Translations under genes and position numbers: made by a program
Assembly (NCBI RefSeq): GCF_028583725.1
Contig: NZ_CP110680.1
Span: 310,001 to 374,000, forward strand
DNA: 64,000 bases
Direction of reading: 5' to 3'
Source: Cellulomonas fimi
Lineage (GTDB): Bacteria; Actinomycetota; Actinomycetes; Actinomycetales; Cellulomonadaceae
Notes under the pieces: generated by a model
Databases searched by the model: none
The model's input: only the letters and a program-made list of their open reading frames with translations
Told to the model about the DNA's origin: nothing
Part shown: positions 33,491-43,500 of the stretch, in pieces
How the letters are laid out: each line of letters begins with the position of its first letter
Numbering within the stretch: the first letter of the stretch is position 1

Positions 33491-33842
33491 ATGCGCTGGT
33501 CGTCCCCGACCGACCTGCCCGGCCGCCTCGTGCCGTCGAGCGGTGGCCGCGTGCCCGTGCGGGTCCGTGGGTTCGTCGAGGAGGCGCCGCTGGCGGGCGA
33601 GCGGATGCCCGACCGGGGGTTCGCCGTGGTGCTGGCGCGCAAGCGAGCACGACGTGGTGAAGGTCGTGCGCGGCACCACGGTGCTCGGGTACCTGTCGCC
33701 GGCGTGGTCGCAGGTCGTCGACTTCGACCTGTGGTCGTGCGAGCAGGCGGGCGAGCCCGCGCTGGCCCGTGCGCTGCTCGAGGGGCGGCCCGGCGAGCGG
33801 GACCTGTTCGTCATGCTCGACTGGCCGCGGCGCCGGGGCTGA
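33491..33842 (+). pseudogene. Frameshifted small protein gene
   Basis: The first 50 codons from ATG 33491 read MRWSSPTDLPGRLVPSSGGR ... GFAVVLARK; at about 33642 the coherent sequence moves by one base to EHDVVKVVRGTTVLGYLSPA and DLWSCEQAGEPALARALLEG, ending RDLFVMLDWPRRRG at 33842. Both halves have normal codon bias, so this is one ~117-codon gene with a single-base insertion. A leaderless promoter (TAGGTT, 33479-33484, six nt before ATG) precedes it. Family unknown. A sequencing error is possible. Confidence 0.6.
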
Positions 33843-33925
33843 CCGGCACCGCCGGACGGCGGGATACTGGCGGGCGGACGGCGGGTTGGGGACGACGCCG
33901 CCGGCGACGACGAAGGGCGACGGAC

Positions 33926-34294
33926 ATGGCAGGGCACCGGATCTTCGGGATGAGCTTCGCGAGCATCTACCCGCTGTACGTCGAGAAGGTCGAGCGCAAG
34001 GGTCGGTCCCGCGAGGACGTCGACCGGGTCGTCACGTGGCTCACCGGCTACGACGGCGCCGGTCTGCGCGCGGCGATCGCCGACGAACGCTCGCTGGAGG
34101 AGTTCTTCGCGCAGGCGCCCGGGCTCAACCCGGACGCGTCGCTCATCACGGGGCTGATCTGCGGGTACCGGGTCGAGGAGATCGAGGACCCGCTCATGCA
34201 GAAGATCCGGTACATGGACAAGCTCGTGGACGAGGTCGCGCGCGGCAAGAAGATGACGTCGATCCTGCGCGGCAGCACGCCGGCGACGGTCTAG
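33926..34294 (+). CDS. DUF2200 family protein
   Basis: A 122-residue DUF2200 protein (HRIFGMSFASIYPLYVEKVERK, DVDRVVTWLTGYDGAGLRAA, LITGLICGYRVEEIEDPLMQ, IRYMDKLVDEVARGKKMTSI). Soluble and helical; function unknown although the family is widespread. ATG 33926 is preceded by GAAGGG at 12 nt. It converges with the Fic gene, 33 nt apart. Confidence 0.9.
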   Translation: MAGHRIFGMSFASIYPLYVEKVERKGRSREDVDRVVTWLTGYDGAGLRAAIADERSLEEFFAQAPGLNPDASLITGLICGYRVEEIEDPLMQKIRYMDKLVDEVARGKKMTSILRGSTPATV

Positions 34295-34327
34295 CCGCCC
34301 GACGTCCTCGGGGCGCGGGCAGAGGGC

Positions 34328-35506
34328 TCAACGCTGAGTGGCACTCCAGATGGCGTCGGCGACGTAGAGCCTGTCGTAGGAGCCGTACGGACCGCTGAGC
34401 ACACCGATGTCGACGAGCCTCTTGACCTGCGCGTACACGGCTGCCGACGAACGGCCAGTCCGGGCGACGAGCTGGGACGCGCTGATGAGCGGCTGCTCGA
34501 GCAGCACATCGACGATCGCGCGGGCAACGGCGCCCATCCCGGCCCGGTTCAGACGATCGATCGCCTCGCGATGCGCCGCCAGCATCCCCTCGATCCGAGC
34601 GATCGTGTCCTTCGCCGATGCAGCGAGGCCAGTGGCGAAGAACTGCACCCAGGCATCCCATCCGCCGCCGGCGGAGACGTTGGCGAGCTGATCCTGGTAT
34701 TCCGACCGGCGGGACTCGAACCAGGGCGACACCGTCAGAAGGGGCACCCGGAGCAACCCTGTCGTCATGAGCTGCGCCACGATGAGCAGCCGACCCAGAC
34801 GCCCGTTCCCGTCGTTGAAGGGGTGCACCGTCTCGAACTGGTAGTGGGTCAACGCGCACGCGACCACGGGGTCGACGCCGCCGTCGACCGCGGTGCTTAT
34901 CCAGTCGAAGATGTCCCGAGCGGCCGCTTCCAGCGGCGCTCCTGGAGGCATCGGAACGAAGCGCGCGTCCTCGACCGTGCCGGTGGGACTTCCGATGACG
35001 ACGTGCCCACGGCGTACCCGGCCGGCATCCGGGCCGTCGGACTCGGTCTCGTGCACGAGCAGTCGATGCGCTCCGGCCACGAGCCCGAAGGAGAGCGCCG
35101 AGCCTGACGTGAGCGCGTGGAAGACCGACTCCGCCGCCTCGACGTAGTTGAGCACCTCGGCCAGCTCGCTCGACCGTGAGCCGGTAGTCGTCGAACGACC
35201 TGCGACGACATCCTTGAGTGGCGCGAACGTGCCTTCGAGCGCGGAGGTGCTCTGGGCTTCTCGCCGCAGGCTGGGCGCTCTCAAGAGCTGTGCGTTCGGC
35301 ACGAACGTCGTCAACGTGTCGAGGGCGGCGATGGCAGCTCGCGCCTCACCGACCGCGTGCCAGGAGCGTGCGGCGAGCTGTGGCTCGCCGCCCAGCGGGT
35401 CGGCGACGAATGCGACGTGGGAGAAGGGCCTTCCGGTGCGACCGTCCGTCCCGACGAACGGGACGAGTGTGCCGACCGGGCTGCCTGCGAAGCGAGATCG
35501 ATCCAC
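34328..35506 (-). CDS. Fic family protein (AMPylase, class II inhibitory motif) with C-terminal winged helix
   Basis: A 392-residue Fic protein. The core motif HPFNDGNGRLGR is at 228-239 with catalytic His228. An N-terminal inhibitory motif (S/T)xxxE(G/N) is at 87-92 (T87...E91-G92, sequence STSALEG), so activity is probably autoinhibited (class II). Residues 100-200 form the Fic_N/flap region. The C-terminal ~80 residues are a winged-helix HTH (LISASQLVARTGRSSAAVYAQ, VKRLVDIGVLSG). Fic enzymes transfer AMP to target hydroxyls. GTG 35506 is six nt after TATCGT (minus strand), a leaderless start, and a perfect 12-bp inverted repeat lies just upstream. GC is a little lower than in neighbours. 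Confidence 0.93.
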   Translation of the reverse strand: MDRSRFAGSPVGTLVPFVGTDGRTGRPFSHVAFVADPLGGEPQLAARSWHAVGEARAAIAALDTLTTFVPNAQLLRAPSLRREAQSTSALEGTFAPLKDVVAGRSTTTGSRSSELAEVLNYVEAAESVFHALTSGSALSFGLVAGAHRLLVHETESDGPDAGRVRRGHVVIGSPTGTVEDARFVPMPPGAPLEAAARDIFDWISTAVDGGVDPVVACALTHYQFETVHPFNDGNGRLGRLLIVAQLMTTGLLRVPLLTVSPWFESRRSEYQDQLANVSAGGGWDAWVQFFATGLAASAKDTIARIEGMLAAHREAIDRLNRAGMGAVARAIVDVLLEQPLISASQLVARTGRSSAAVYAQVKRLVDIGVLSGPYGSYDRLYVADAIWSATQR

Positions 35507-35524
35507 ACTTCCACGATATCGCCC

Positions 35525-35559
35525 ATTCGCAGAAGTTGGGGCGCCACACTTCTGCGAAT
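35525..35559. promoter_or_regulatory. Palindromic operator upstream of the fic gene
   Basis: ATTCGCAGAAGT (35525-35536) and ACTTCTGCGAAT (35548-35559) are perfect inverted copies separated by 11 bp. Relative to the deduced leaderless start at 35506 they cover about -20 to -54, that is the -35 region. The arms are AT-richer than the surroundings. The winged helix in the Fic protein itself is a candidate ligand. Confidence 0.7.
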
Positions 35560-35656
35560 CGAGAGGTCACAGCGTTGTAGTTCTCGTCTCCTCGCGAACA
35601 GCGGAACTTTCCGTACGACTCTTCCGGTGGTGGAGAAGTCCTTCGTCTGCGAGCGG

Positions 35657-36664
35657 TCACGCGACGGCGTGGGTCGCGGCGAGCAGAATCGTCCGCTGCG
35701 TCGCCGCGTGGGTGCGCAGGTGGTCGGCCAGGTCCGGGAGCCAGGGTGCGTCGGTGGGGTCGGCGAGGTCGTCGGGCGGGAGGTCGAGCACCCGGCGGAC
35801 GTCGACGAGGTGGGACGCGGCGATCGCGGCGACGTGCGGCAGCAGCGCGTGCGGCGTGACGACGGTCCCGGACGCGCGCGCGAAGCCGTCGAGGAACGCG
35901 TCGAGCAGGTCCGGGTGCGCCGGCGCGGTCGGGTCGGCGCCGAGCAGGTCGCGGACCGCGGCGGCGACGTCGGCGGCGGCGGGTCGTCGGGCGGCCTCGT
36001 CGAGGTCGAAGCACACGGGCCGCCAGCCGCGCCACCGCAGGTTGTCGAGCTCGTGGTCGCCGTGCCCGACGACGAGCGGCCCCGGCGGCTGGTCGCGCAG
36101 GGTGCGGGTGAGCGCGGCGGCGGCCGCGGCGACGGCGTCGTCGGGGTCGTCGAGCAGCGCGGCGAGCGGCGGGGCGGGCGCGGTGTCGACGACGTCGGCA
36201 TACCGGGCGGCGGCGGTGTGGAAGCGGGCGAGGCCGCGGCCCCAGGCGGCGGCCAGGTCGGGCGTGAGGTCGTCGACGTCGGTCTCGTCGCCGTCGACCC
36301 GCCGGACGGCGGCGGCGAGGACGTCGCCGAGGGGGGTCGCGACGCGCTCGAGCAGGCGGCCCGACGACGACGGGACGAGCGCGGCGACGTCGGCGTGGTC
36401 GGCGGACAGGCGGGCGTGCAGCAGCGTCCCGCGCGCGAAGCCGCGCGCACCGTCGGCGGACTCGGGCACGAACCGCAGGTAGACGGGCCGGTCGGTGCCG
36501 CGGACCCCGCCGGGGGCGACGACGACGTGCGACGCCGACGACCGCCAGAGCAGCGCGGACCCCGGGGGCGCGCCCCACGCGGCCGCGACGGCGTCGGCGA
36601 CGGGCGACCGCCATGCGTCGTCGACGGTCCGGCGCAGGGCGCGGATCTGGCTCAGGGTCAGCAC
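35657..36664 (-). CDS. Aminoglycoside phosphotransferase-like (APH family) protein
   Basis: A 335-residue APH/choline-kinase-fold protein. The catalytic loop reads VVGHGDHELDNLRW and the metal-binding strand PVCFDLDEAARRP, both matching the HGDxxxxN...(I/F)D pattern. An N-terminal lobe (LLWRSSASHVVVAPGGVRG) precedes. It could phosphorylate a small hydroxylated substrate; resistance cannot be inferred. GTG 36664 lies six nt after CACGAT (minus strand, 36671-36676), a leaderless start. Its divergent neighbour nrdI also appears leaderless, 139 nt away. The ~150 nt between this gene and fic hold the fic operator. Confidence 0.85.
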   Translation of the reverse strand: MLTLSQIRALRRTVDDAWRSPVADAVAAAWGAPPGSALLWRSSASHVVVAPGGVRGTDRPVYLRFVPESADGARGFARGTLLHARLSADHADVAALVPSSSGRLLERVATPLGDVLAAAVRRVDGDETDVDDLTPDLAAAWGRGLARFHTAAARYADVVDTAPAPPLAALLDDPDDAVAAAAAALTRTLRDQPPGPLVVGHGDHELDNLRWRGWRPVCFDLDEAARRPAAADVAAAVRDLLGADPTAPAHPDLLDAFLDGFARASGTVVTPHALLPHVAAIAASHLVDVRRVLDLPPDDLADPTDAPWLPDLADHLRTHAATQRTILLAATHAVA

Positions 36665-36803
36665 GTGGGCATCGTGGGCACGTCCGGGCGTGCCGGGCCA
36701 GCCGAATACCCGGTGTCTCGCGGGTCGACGGCACGCCGCGGCGGGCAGAGGCCCGGGCCCTGGGTCCTACGTCCCGGGCCGAGGGCCGGGTGAGCATGGC
36801 GGG

Positions 36804-37277
36804 GTGCCGAGCGAGCCGGGTGTGCGACAGGGGCAGGGCGTGCGACGGACGCCTGTCTACTACTACTCGTCGACGTCGGGGCTCGTGCGCGCGTTCGCGG
36901 AGCGACTGGACCGGCCGGTGCGGAACCTCGCCGAGCGCGAGCACCGGTCGTCGGAGGTCGACGGCCCGTGGGTGCTGCTGACGCCGTCGTACAAGACGGG
37001 CAACCCGGCGAACGACACGATCCCGGAGGCGGTCCGACGGTTCCTGCGCTCGCCGGTGAACCGCCGCGCGCTGGTCGGCGTCATGGGGTCGGGCAACCGG
37101 AACTTCGGCACGCACTACCAGCGGGCGTGCCGCGAGATCGCGGAGCGGTCGGGCCGTCCGGTGCTGTTCGAGTTCGAGCTCGCGGGCACGCCGTGGGACG
37201 TCGCGCGGTGCCGGGAGATCCTCGATGACCTGGACGTGGCGCTCGCCGGGGCGCACGCGGAGGCGGCCGCGGGCTGA
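36804..37277 (+). CDS. nrdI: NrdI-like flavodoxin, stand-alone
   Basis: A 157-residue NrdI protein: FMN-binding VYYYSSTSGLVRAFAERL, LLTPSYKTGNPANDTIPEAV, and GVMGSGNRNFGTHYQRACRE. NrdI supplies the oxidant that activates the dimanganese NrdF subunit of class Ib ribonucleotide reductase. It is usually encoded in nrdHIEF; no nrdE/F/H gene is next to it here. GTG 36804 follows GAGCAT (36792-36797) by six nt, a leaderless start; GTG 36840 is a shorter alternative that still covers the whole domain. Confidence 0.87.
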   Translation: MPSEPGVRQGQGVRRTPVYYYSSTSGLVRAFAERLDRPVRNLAEREHRSSEVDGPWVLLTPSYKTGNPANDTIPEAVRRFLRSPVNRRALVGVMGSGNRNFGTHYQRACREIAERSGRPVLFEFELAGTPWDVARCREILDDLDVALAGAHAEAAAG

Positions 37278-37400
37278 CGCGTCGACACGCTCCGCCGCCC
37301 GGGTGGGACCGTGCACAGTCGACGCCCGGAACGTGCGAGAGTGTGTCGCCGGCCGCCGCTCGACAGGTCGGCGACGCCCCCGACGACGAGGAGCCCGCCC

Positions 37401-39728
37401 GTGCCCGACCACCTCCCGCGCGTGCGCCCGACCGGCTGGTCGGAGCCGCTGACCCGCCCGGCGATGGCGAACGACGAGGACCGCCGGCCCGGGCTCGCGC
37501 TCACGTCGCGGTGGGTCGAGCGCGACGGGACGCCGTGGGTGCCGGTGTCGGGCGAGGTGCACTACTCGCGCGTGCCACGGTCGCGGTGGCGGGAGACGCT
37601 GCGACTCGTGCGGTCGGGCGGCGTCGACGTCGTCGCGACGTACGTCGTGTGGGTCCACCACGAGCCCGTGCGCGGCGCGGCGCGGTTCGACGACGGGCTC
37701 GACGTCGCCGCGTTCGTCCGGACGTGCGCCGAGGAGGGGCTGCACGTCGTGCTGCGGATCGGGCCGTGGTGCCACGGCGAGGTCCGCAACGGCGGACTCC
37801 CCGACTGGGTGCAGGACGCACCCGTGCGGCACCGCACGGACGACCCCGCCTACCTCGACCTGGTGCGCGCGTGGTTCGGGCGGCTCGGTGCCGAGCTCGG
37901 CGCGCTGTGCGGTCCGGACGGGCCGGTGCTCGGCATCCAGCTCGACAACGAGCTCTACGACCAGCCCGGCCACCTCGCGACGCTCAAGCGGCTGGCCCGC
38001 GAGGCCGGGCTGAGCGCGCCGCTGTGGACCGCGACCGCGTGGGGCGGCGCCCAGCTCCCGGCGGGCGAGGTGCTGCCCCTGTACGGCGGGTACGGCGACG
38101 GGTTCTGGGTCGACGCCGACGCCGGGTGGCACGACACGTTCCGCGCGCACTACCAGGTGTCGCACACGTGGGACGACCCGGGGATCGGCGCCGACGTGCG
38201 CGGTGAGGAGGGGGCGGCGACCGTCGACCGCGACACGGCGTTCCCGCCCGCGACGTGCGAGCTGGGCGGCGGCATGGCGACGACGTACCACCGCCGCCCG
38301 GTGCCCTCCGCGCTCGACGTGGCCGCCGTCGCGCACGGCAAGGTCGCGTCCGGGTCGGCCTGGCAGGGCTACTACATGTACGCGGGCGGCACGAACCCCG
38401 GCCCCGACCTCCAGGAGTCGCACGCGACCGGCTACCCGAACGACCTGCCGACCTACGACTACGACTTCCACGCCGCGGTCGGCGCCGCCGGGCTGCTCGC
38501 CCCGACCCACGCCGCCCTGCGCACGCAGCACGCGTTCCTCGCGGCGTTCGGGCCGACGCTCGCGACGATGCCGTCGACGCTCCCCGACGACCGGCCCTCC
38601 GGCGTCGACGACAGCCGCACGCTGCGCTGGTCCGTCCGCGCCGCCGACGGGACGGGCTTCGTCTTCGTCGTCTGGCACCAGCCGCACGTGCCGCTGCCGA
38701 CCCTGCGCGGCGTCCAGGTCCGGGTCGACCTGCCCGACGGGCCGCTCGTGCTGCCGTCACGACCCGTCGACGTGCCCCCGGGCACGCTCGCGCGGTGGCC
38801 GTTCGGGCTCGACCTGCCCACGGCCCGCGGCGGGTCCGTGCGGCTGCGGTGGGCCACCGCGTCGGCGCTCACGACGCTGCCCGACGGGACGCTCGTGCTG
38901 CTCGCGTCGCCCGGGGTGCCCGTCGAGGTCGTCGTCGCGCCGGGTGTGCGGGTGTCCGGCGACGGCTGGGCCGTCGCCCCCGGCGTGCACGCGGTCGACG
39001 AGCGGACCGGCGGGCTCGTCGAGCTGCGCGCTCCCGAGGCCGGGGACGGCCCGGCTGCCCGGGTGCTCGTCGTCGGTGCCGTCGACGCCGACCGCGTGTG
39101 GGTGCTCGACGGGCCCGACGGGCGGGTGCTGCTGCGCAGCGTGGACCCCCTGTGGCTCGAGGACGACGAGGTCGTCGTCCGGGCCGCCGCCGCACCCGTC
39201 GTGCACCGGTGGACGCCGGACGGCTGGCGTCGGCTCGACGTGCGCGCCGCGACGGGGGCGCCCCCGGAGGCCGTCGGTGCCGGGGCGGTCGCGTCGACGC
39301 AGGTCCGTGCCGCCGGTGAGCCCGCCGTGTCGTACGGCGAGCGGGACGGGCGGGCGTCGGCGCCGACCGCCGACCGGGTCGCGGACCTCGCGGCCGAGCA
39401 CCGGTTCGCCGACGTCGGCGCGCCCGTCGACGGGACCGTCCGGCACCTGCACGTGGCGTGGGCGGGCGACGTCGCACAGCTCCTCGTCGACGGACGCGTC
39501 GTCGCGGACCGGTTCTGGGACGGGACGCCGTGGGACGTCGACCTCGACGTGCTGCCCGGAGCCGAGGCCGACCGGGTCACCCTGCGCGTCCTGCCCCTTC
39601 ACCGGGACGCCGCGGTGTGGCTCCCGGCCGAGGCCGCGGACCGCCGCCGCTCGGTCGAGGGTCCGCTCGGCGCGCTGGACGCGGTCGCGCTGACCCGCTC
39701 GACGACGTGGCGCGCCCCGCTCACCTGA
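37401..39728 (+). CDS. GH35 beta-galactosidase
   Basis: A 775-residue family 35 glycoside hydrolase without signal peptide, so probably cytoplasmic. The N-terminal (beta/alpha)8 barrel starts at GEVHYSRVPRSRWRETLRL; GIQLDNELYD holds the acid/base Glu184 and CELGGGM the nucleophile Glu287. The second half is beta-sandwich, ending with a galactose-binding-like domain (HVAWAGDVAQLLVDGRVVAD). It would release terminal beta-galactose from oligosaccharides taken up by the cell. GTG 37401 has GAGGAG 9-14 nt upstream. No sugar transporter is adjacent. Confidence 0.9.
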   Translation: MPDHLPRVRPTGWSEPLTRPAMANDEDRRPGLALTSRWVERDGTPWVPVSGEVHYSRVPRSRWRETLRLVRSGGVDVVATYVVWVHHEPVRGAARFDDGLDVAAFVRTCAEEGLHVVLRIGPWCHGEVRNGGLPDWVQDAPVRHRTDDPAYLDLVRAWFGRLGAELGALCGPDGPVLGIQLDNELYDQPGHLATLKRLAREAGLSAPLWTATAWGGAQLPAGEVLPLYGGYGDGFWVDADAGWHDTFRAHYQVSHTWDDPGIGADVRGEEGAATVDRDTAFPPATCELGGGMATTYHRRPVPSALDVAAVAHGKVASGSAWQGYYMYAGGTNPGPDLQESHATGYPNDLPTYDYDFHAAVGAAGLLAPTHAALRTQHAFLAAFGPTLATMPSTLPDDRPSGVDDSRTLRWSVRAADGTGFVFVVWHQPHVPLPTLRGVQVRVDLPDGPLVLPSRPVDVPPGTLARWPFGLDLPTARGGSVRLRWATASALTTLPDGTLVLLASPGVPVEVVVAPGVRVSGDGWAVAPGVHAVDERTGGLVELRAPEAGDGPAARVLVVGAVDADRVWVLDGPDGRVLLRSVDPLWLEDDEVVVRAAAAPVVHRWTPDGWRRLDVRAATGAPPEAVGAGAVASTQVRAAGEPAVSYGERDGRASAPTADRVADLAAEHRFADVGAPVDGTVRHLHVAWAGDVAQLLVDGRVVADRFWDGTPWDVDLDVLPGAEADRVTLRVLPLHRDAAVWLPAEAADRRRSVEGPLGALDAVALTRSTTWRAPLT

Positions 39729-39782
39729 GCCGGGCGGCCGTTCCGGCCCGGACGGGCCCGACCCCGGCTTAGCATCGCGGCC

Positions 39783-40445
39783 GTGGCGAGCGTGCGCAGG
39801 CTGGTGGCGGTGGGGGCGGGTGTGCTGGGCGCGGCCGTCCTCGGGACGTTCCTCGTCGTGCAGGGCGTCGGGCAGTCGGGCGTGCGCGCGTCGGTCGACG
39901 ACGTCCCGGACACCCCCGTCGTCATCGTCCCCGGCGCCGGGCTGCGGCCCGACGGCAGCCCGTCGACGTACCTGCGACGGCGGCTCGACGCCGCGGCCGA
40001 CCTCTACGCGCGCGGCACCGTCCGGGTGGTGCTGGTCAGCGGGGACAACAGCACGCGCTGGCACGACGAGCCGACGGCCATGCGCGACTGGCTCGTCGAG
40101 CGCGGCGTCCCCGCCGACCGCATCGTCCGGGACCACGCCGGGCTCGACACGCACGACACCTGCGTGCGGGCGCACGACGTGTTCGGCGTCGAGGAGGCCG
40201 TCGTCGTCACGCAGAGCTACCACCTGCGCCGCATGCTGTTCTCGTGCCGGGAGGCGGGCATCGACGTGACGGGCGTCGGGGTGTCCGCGGCGAGCGTCGA
40301 GCCGGGCAAGGCGGTCGTCTACCGGGTGCGCGAGGTGCCGGCGTCGCTGCGCGCGGCGTGGGACGCGGTGACGTCCCGACCGCCCGCGCTGGGCGGTCCG
40401 CGGGAGACGGGTGTCGACGACGCGCTCGCGACCGCGGACGGCTGA
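39783..40445 (+). CDS. YdcF/SanA-like (DUF218) membrane-anchored protein
   Basis: A 220-residue protein with an N-terminal membrane helix (residues 4-28) and a DUF218 domain: VVIVPGAGLRPDGSPSTYLRRR, VVLVSGDNSTRWHDEPTAMR, DHAGLDTHDTCVRAHDVFG and VVTQSYHLRRMLFSCREAGI. E. coli SanA affects envelope permeability to vancomycin; a related envelope role is inferred. GTG 39783 lies six nt after TAGCAT (39771-39776), a leaderless start. It converges on the LATTG adhesin across a shared hairpin. Confidence 0.9.
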   Translation: MASVRRLVAVGAGVLGAAVLGTFLVVQGVGQSGVRASVDDVPDTPVVIVPGAGLRPDGSPSTYLRRRLDAAADLYARGTVRVVLVSGDNSTRWHDEPTAMRDWLVERGVPADRIVRDHAGLDTHDTCVRAHDVFGVEEAVVVTQSYHLRRMLFSCREAGIDVTGVGVSAASVEPGKAVVYRVREVPASLRAAWDAVTSRPPALGGPRETGVDDALATADG

Positions 40446-40515
40446 CGACCGACGGCTGCCGCACGAGCCCCGGGCCGGCGCGTGCGACCGGCCGTGGTGA
40501 CCCGCCCTGACGGCA

Positions 40516-40549
40516 CCGGAGCCCGGCCCCTGAGGGGACCGGGCTCCGG
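40516..40549. terminator. Bidirectional terminator between ydcF-like gene and adhesin
   Basis: CCGGAGCCCGG (40516-40526) pairs perfectly with CCGGGCTCCGG (40539-40549); inside, CCCC pairs with GGGG around a TGA loop with one bulged A. It is placed between two convergent genes. Confidence 0.85.
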
Positions 40550-40567
40550 AACTGCGGTGGCGCGACG

Positions 40568-43500
40568 TCAGGCGGCAGTGACCCCCCGGCGGCGGCGGAC
40601 GACGACGAGCGCCGCACCGAGGGTCAGCAGCACGAGCGCCGCCCCGCCGACCCACGCGACGTCCGCGCCGGTCGTGGCGAGGGCCGCCCGCCCGTCGACG
40701 ACCTCGACCGTGACGGTGCCCGTGGTGCGGGCGCCCTGGTCGTCGACCACGGTGTAGGTGAAGGTCACGGTGCCGGTGAACCCGGGCGCCGGGACGTAGA
40801 CGACCTTGCCGTCGACGATCGTCACGGTGCCGGAGGACGGCTGGCTCACGTCGACGACGGTGACGGTGCCGCCGTCGGGGTCGGTGACGCCGGCCAGGAC
40901 GTCGACGGTCACGGCGGACCCGGCGTCCGTCCTGACGGTGGAGCGGCCGGTCGGTGCCTTGACGACGACCGGGGCGGCGTTCCCGACGACGACGGTCACC
41001 GTGGCGGTGGTCGTGTCGGTCCCGTCGTCGACGGTGTACGTGAAGGTGACCGTGCCGGAGTACCCGGCGGGCGGGGTGTACGTCGCGACGCCGTTCGTGA
41101 CGGTCACGGTGCCGCGCGTCGTGCCGTCGGCGCCGGTGGGGGTGCCGACCGTCACGGTGAGCGGGTCGCCGTTGGCGTCGGTGACGCCGTCCAGCAGGTC
41201 GAGCTCGACGGGCGTCGCGTACGGCGTCGTGCCGTTCACGGCGGGCACGACGGGTGCCGCGTTGGCGACGGTCACGACGAGCGTGCCGGTGTCCGTGCCA
41301 CCCGCGCCGTCCGACACCGTGTAGGTGACGGTGACGTCGCCCGCGAAGCCCGCGGCCGGCGTGACGGTGAGGCGGCCGTCGGCCTCGACGACGACGGTCG
41401 CGCCGTGGTCGGCGGTCGCGCCGGTCACGGTGAGCACCTGGTCGGTGCCGGGGATGTTCGCGTCGGTGTCGTCGCCGAGCACGTCCACGGTGACCGCCGT
41501 GCCCGAGGGCGTGGAGGCGGTGTCGTCGACCGCGACGGGCGCGGCGTTGGCGACGGTCACGGTGACCGTGCCGGTGGCCGTCACGTCGCCGTCGGTGACG
41601 TCGTACGTGAACGTCACGGTGCCGGCCCAGCCGGTCGGCGGCGTGTAGCGCACCTCGCCGTCCTCGATCACGGCCGTGCCGCGGGCGGTGCCGCCCGCGT
41701 CGCGCGGCGTCGTGACCGAGCCGGGGACGATCGACAGGACGTCGGCCGTGTTCGGGTCGGTGTCGTTGTCGAGCACGTCGACCAGCACGGACCGGTCGGT
41801 CGGCGTGCTCACCGGGCCGTCGGCGACCGCGGACGGCGAGCCGTTGGCGACGGTCACCCGCAGCTCGCCGACGTCGGTGCCGCCGGCCCCGTCGCCGACC
41901 GTGTAGGTCACGACGATCGTGCCGGAGAAGCCGGTCGGCGGATGGACGCTCAGCGTCCCGTCGGTCTCGACGTCCACCGTCCCGCGGTCGGCAGTCGCGG
42001 AGACGACGCGCAGCGACTGCCCGGCGACCCCCGCGGTGACGTTCACGTCGGTGTCGTTCGCGAGCACGGCGACGTGGCTCGCCGACGTGTTCGTGGCGGT
42101 GCTGGCGGTGTCGTCGACCGCGACCGGCGGGGTGTTCGCGACGGTCACGACGACCTCCGCGGTGTCCGTGAGCCCACCCTCGTCGGTCACCGTGTAGGTG
42201 AACCGGTCGGTGCCCGCCCAGCCCGCGGTCGGCGTGTACCGGACGGTGCCGTCGGCCTGCACGGCGGTCGTGCCGTGCGCGGGGGCGCCCGTCACGGTGA
42301 CCGTGAGGTCGCCCTCCGCGTCGGCGTCGTTGGTCAGGACGTCGACGTCGACCGACGTCTGCCCGGCCGCGACGGTCGCGGTGTCGTCGCCGGCCGTCGG
42401 GGCGCCGTTGACGGTGAAGGTGACCGTGACGACGTTCGACTGCGCGGTGCCGTCCGAGACCCGGTAGGTGAACGAGTCCGTCCCACGGTAGGAACCGCTC
42501 GACGTGTACGTGCCGGTGCCGTTCGGGTTGAGCGTCAGCGTGCCGTGCGACGGACCGGTGACGAGGACCGCGCCGAGCGTGTCGCCGTCGGCGTCGGTGT
42601 CGTTGGTGAGCAGCGCGACGGACCGTGACGCGCCCGTGTTGACCGTGTAGGAGTCGGCGACGGCGACGGGCGCGTTGTTGGTGACGGTGACCGTCACGAC
42701 CGCGGTGTCGGTCATGCCGCGCGAGTCCTCGACGACGTACTCGAACGTGTCCGTGCCCTTGAAGCCGGCGCGCGGCGTGTAGGTCACGGTGTCGTCGTCG
42801 AGGACGGTGACCGTGCCGCCGTTGGCGCTCGTCGGGCCGGCGGACCGCAGGCGCAGCGTGTCGCCGTTGGGGTCGTCGTCGTTGACGAGCACGTCGACGT
42901 CCACGGGCGTGGCGCCGCGCGTGGTCGCGGTGTCGGCGACGGCGTTCGGGGCGGTGTTGAGCACCTCGATCTGCACGGAGGCCGTGGCGCGGTAGCCGCC
43001 CGGGTCCTGGATCGTGTAGGTGAACACGTCACGACCGGCGAAGTCGTCGCGCGGCGTGTACCGCACGGTGCCGTCGGGCCGGATCTCGACGCTCCCGCCG
43101 GCCGCGTCGGTCACCGCCACGACGGTCAGCGTGTCGCCGTCGGGGTCGGTGTCACCCGTGAGCACCGGGACGTCGATCGCGCGCTGGCTCTGCGTGGGGG
43201 AGAACGTGAGCACGTGCGGCGTCGCGACGGGCGGACGGTTCCCGCCCGGCAGCGGCGCCGCGACGACCGGGTCGATCAGCACGTTGGACGCCGACGCGGC
43301 GGACGCGTACGTCGTCGCACCGCGGTACGTCATGGCGGCGCCGTTGACGATCTGCTGCGCGTTCGTCGCGTCCAGGTCGACCGTGACGTCGAACGACACG
43401 GTGTGCTGCGGCGTGCCCGACGTCATCGGGATGCTGCCGCCCGCGGCCGAGGTCGCGCCCGCCCCGAGGTGGGCGACGACGTGGCCGTTCTCGGAGCCGT

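Noticed and set aside
35346..38687. A 1113-codon open frame on the minus strand
   Set aside because: It runs antisense through GH35 and nrdI and through APH in another frame; no coherent domain is present.
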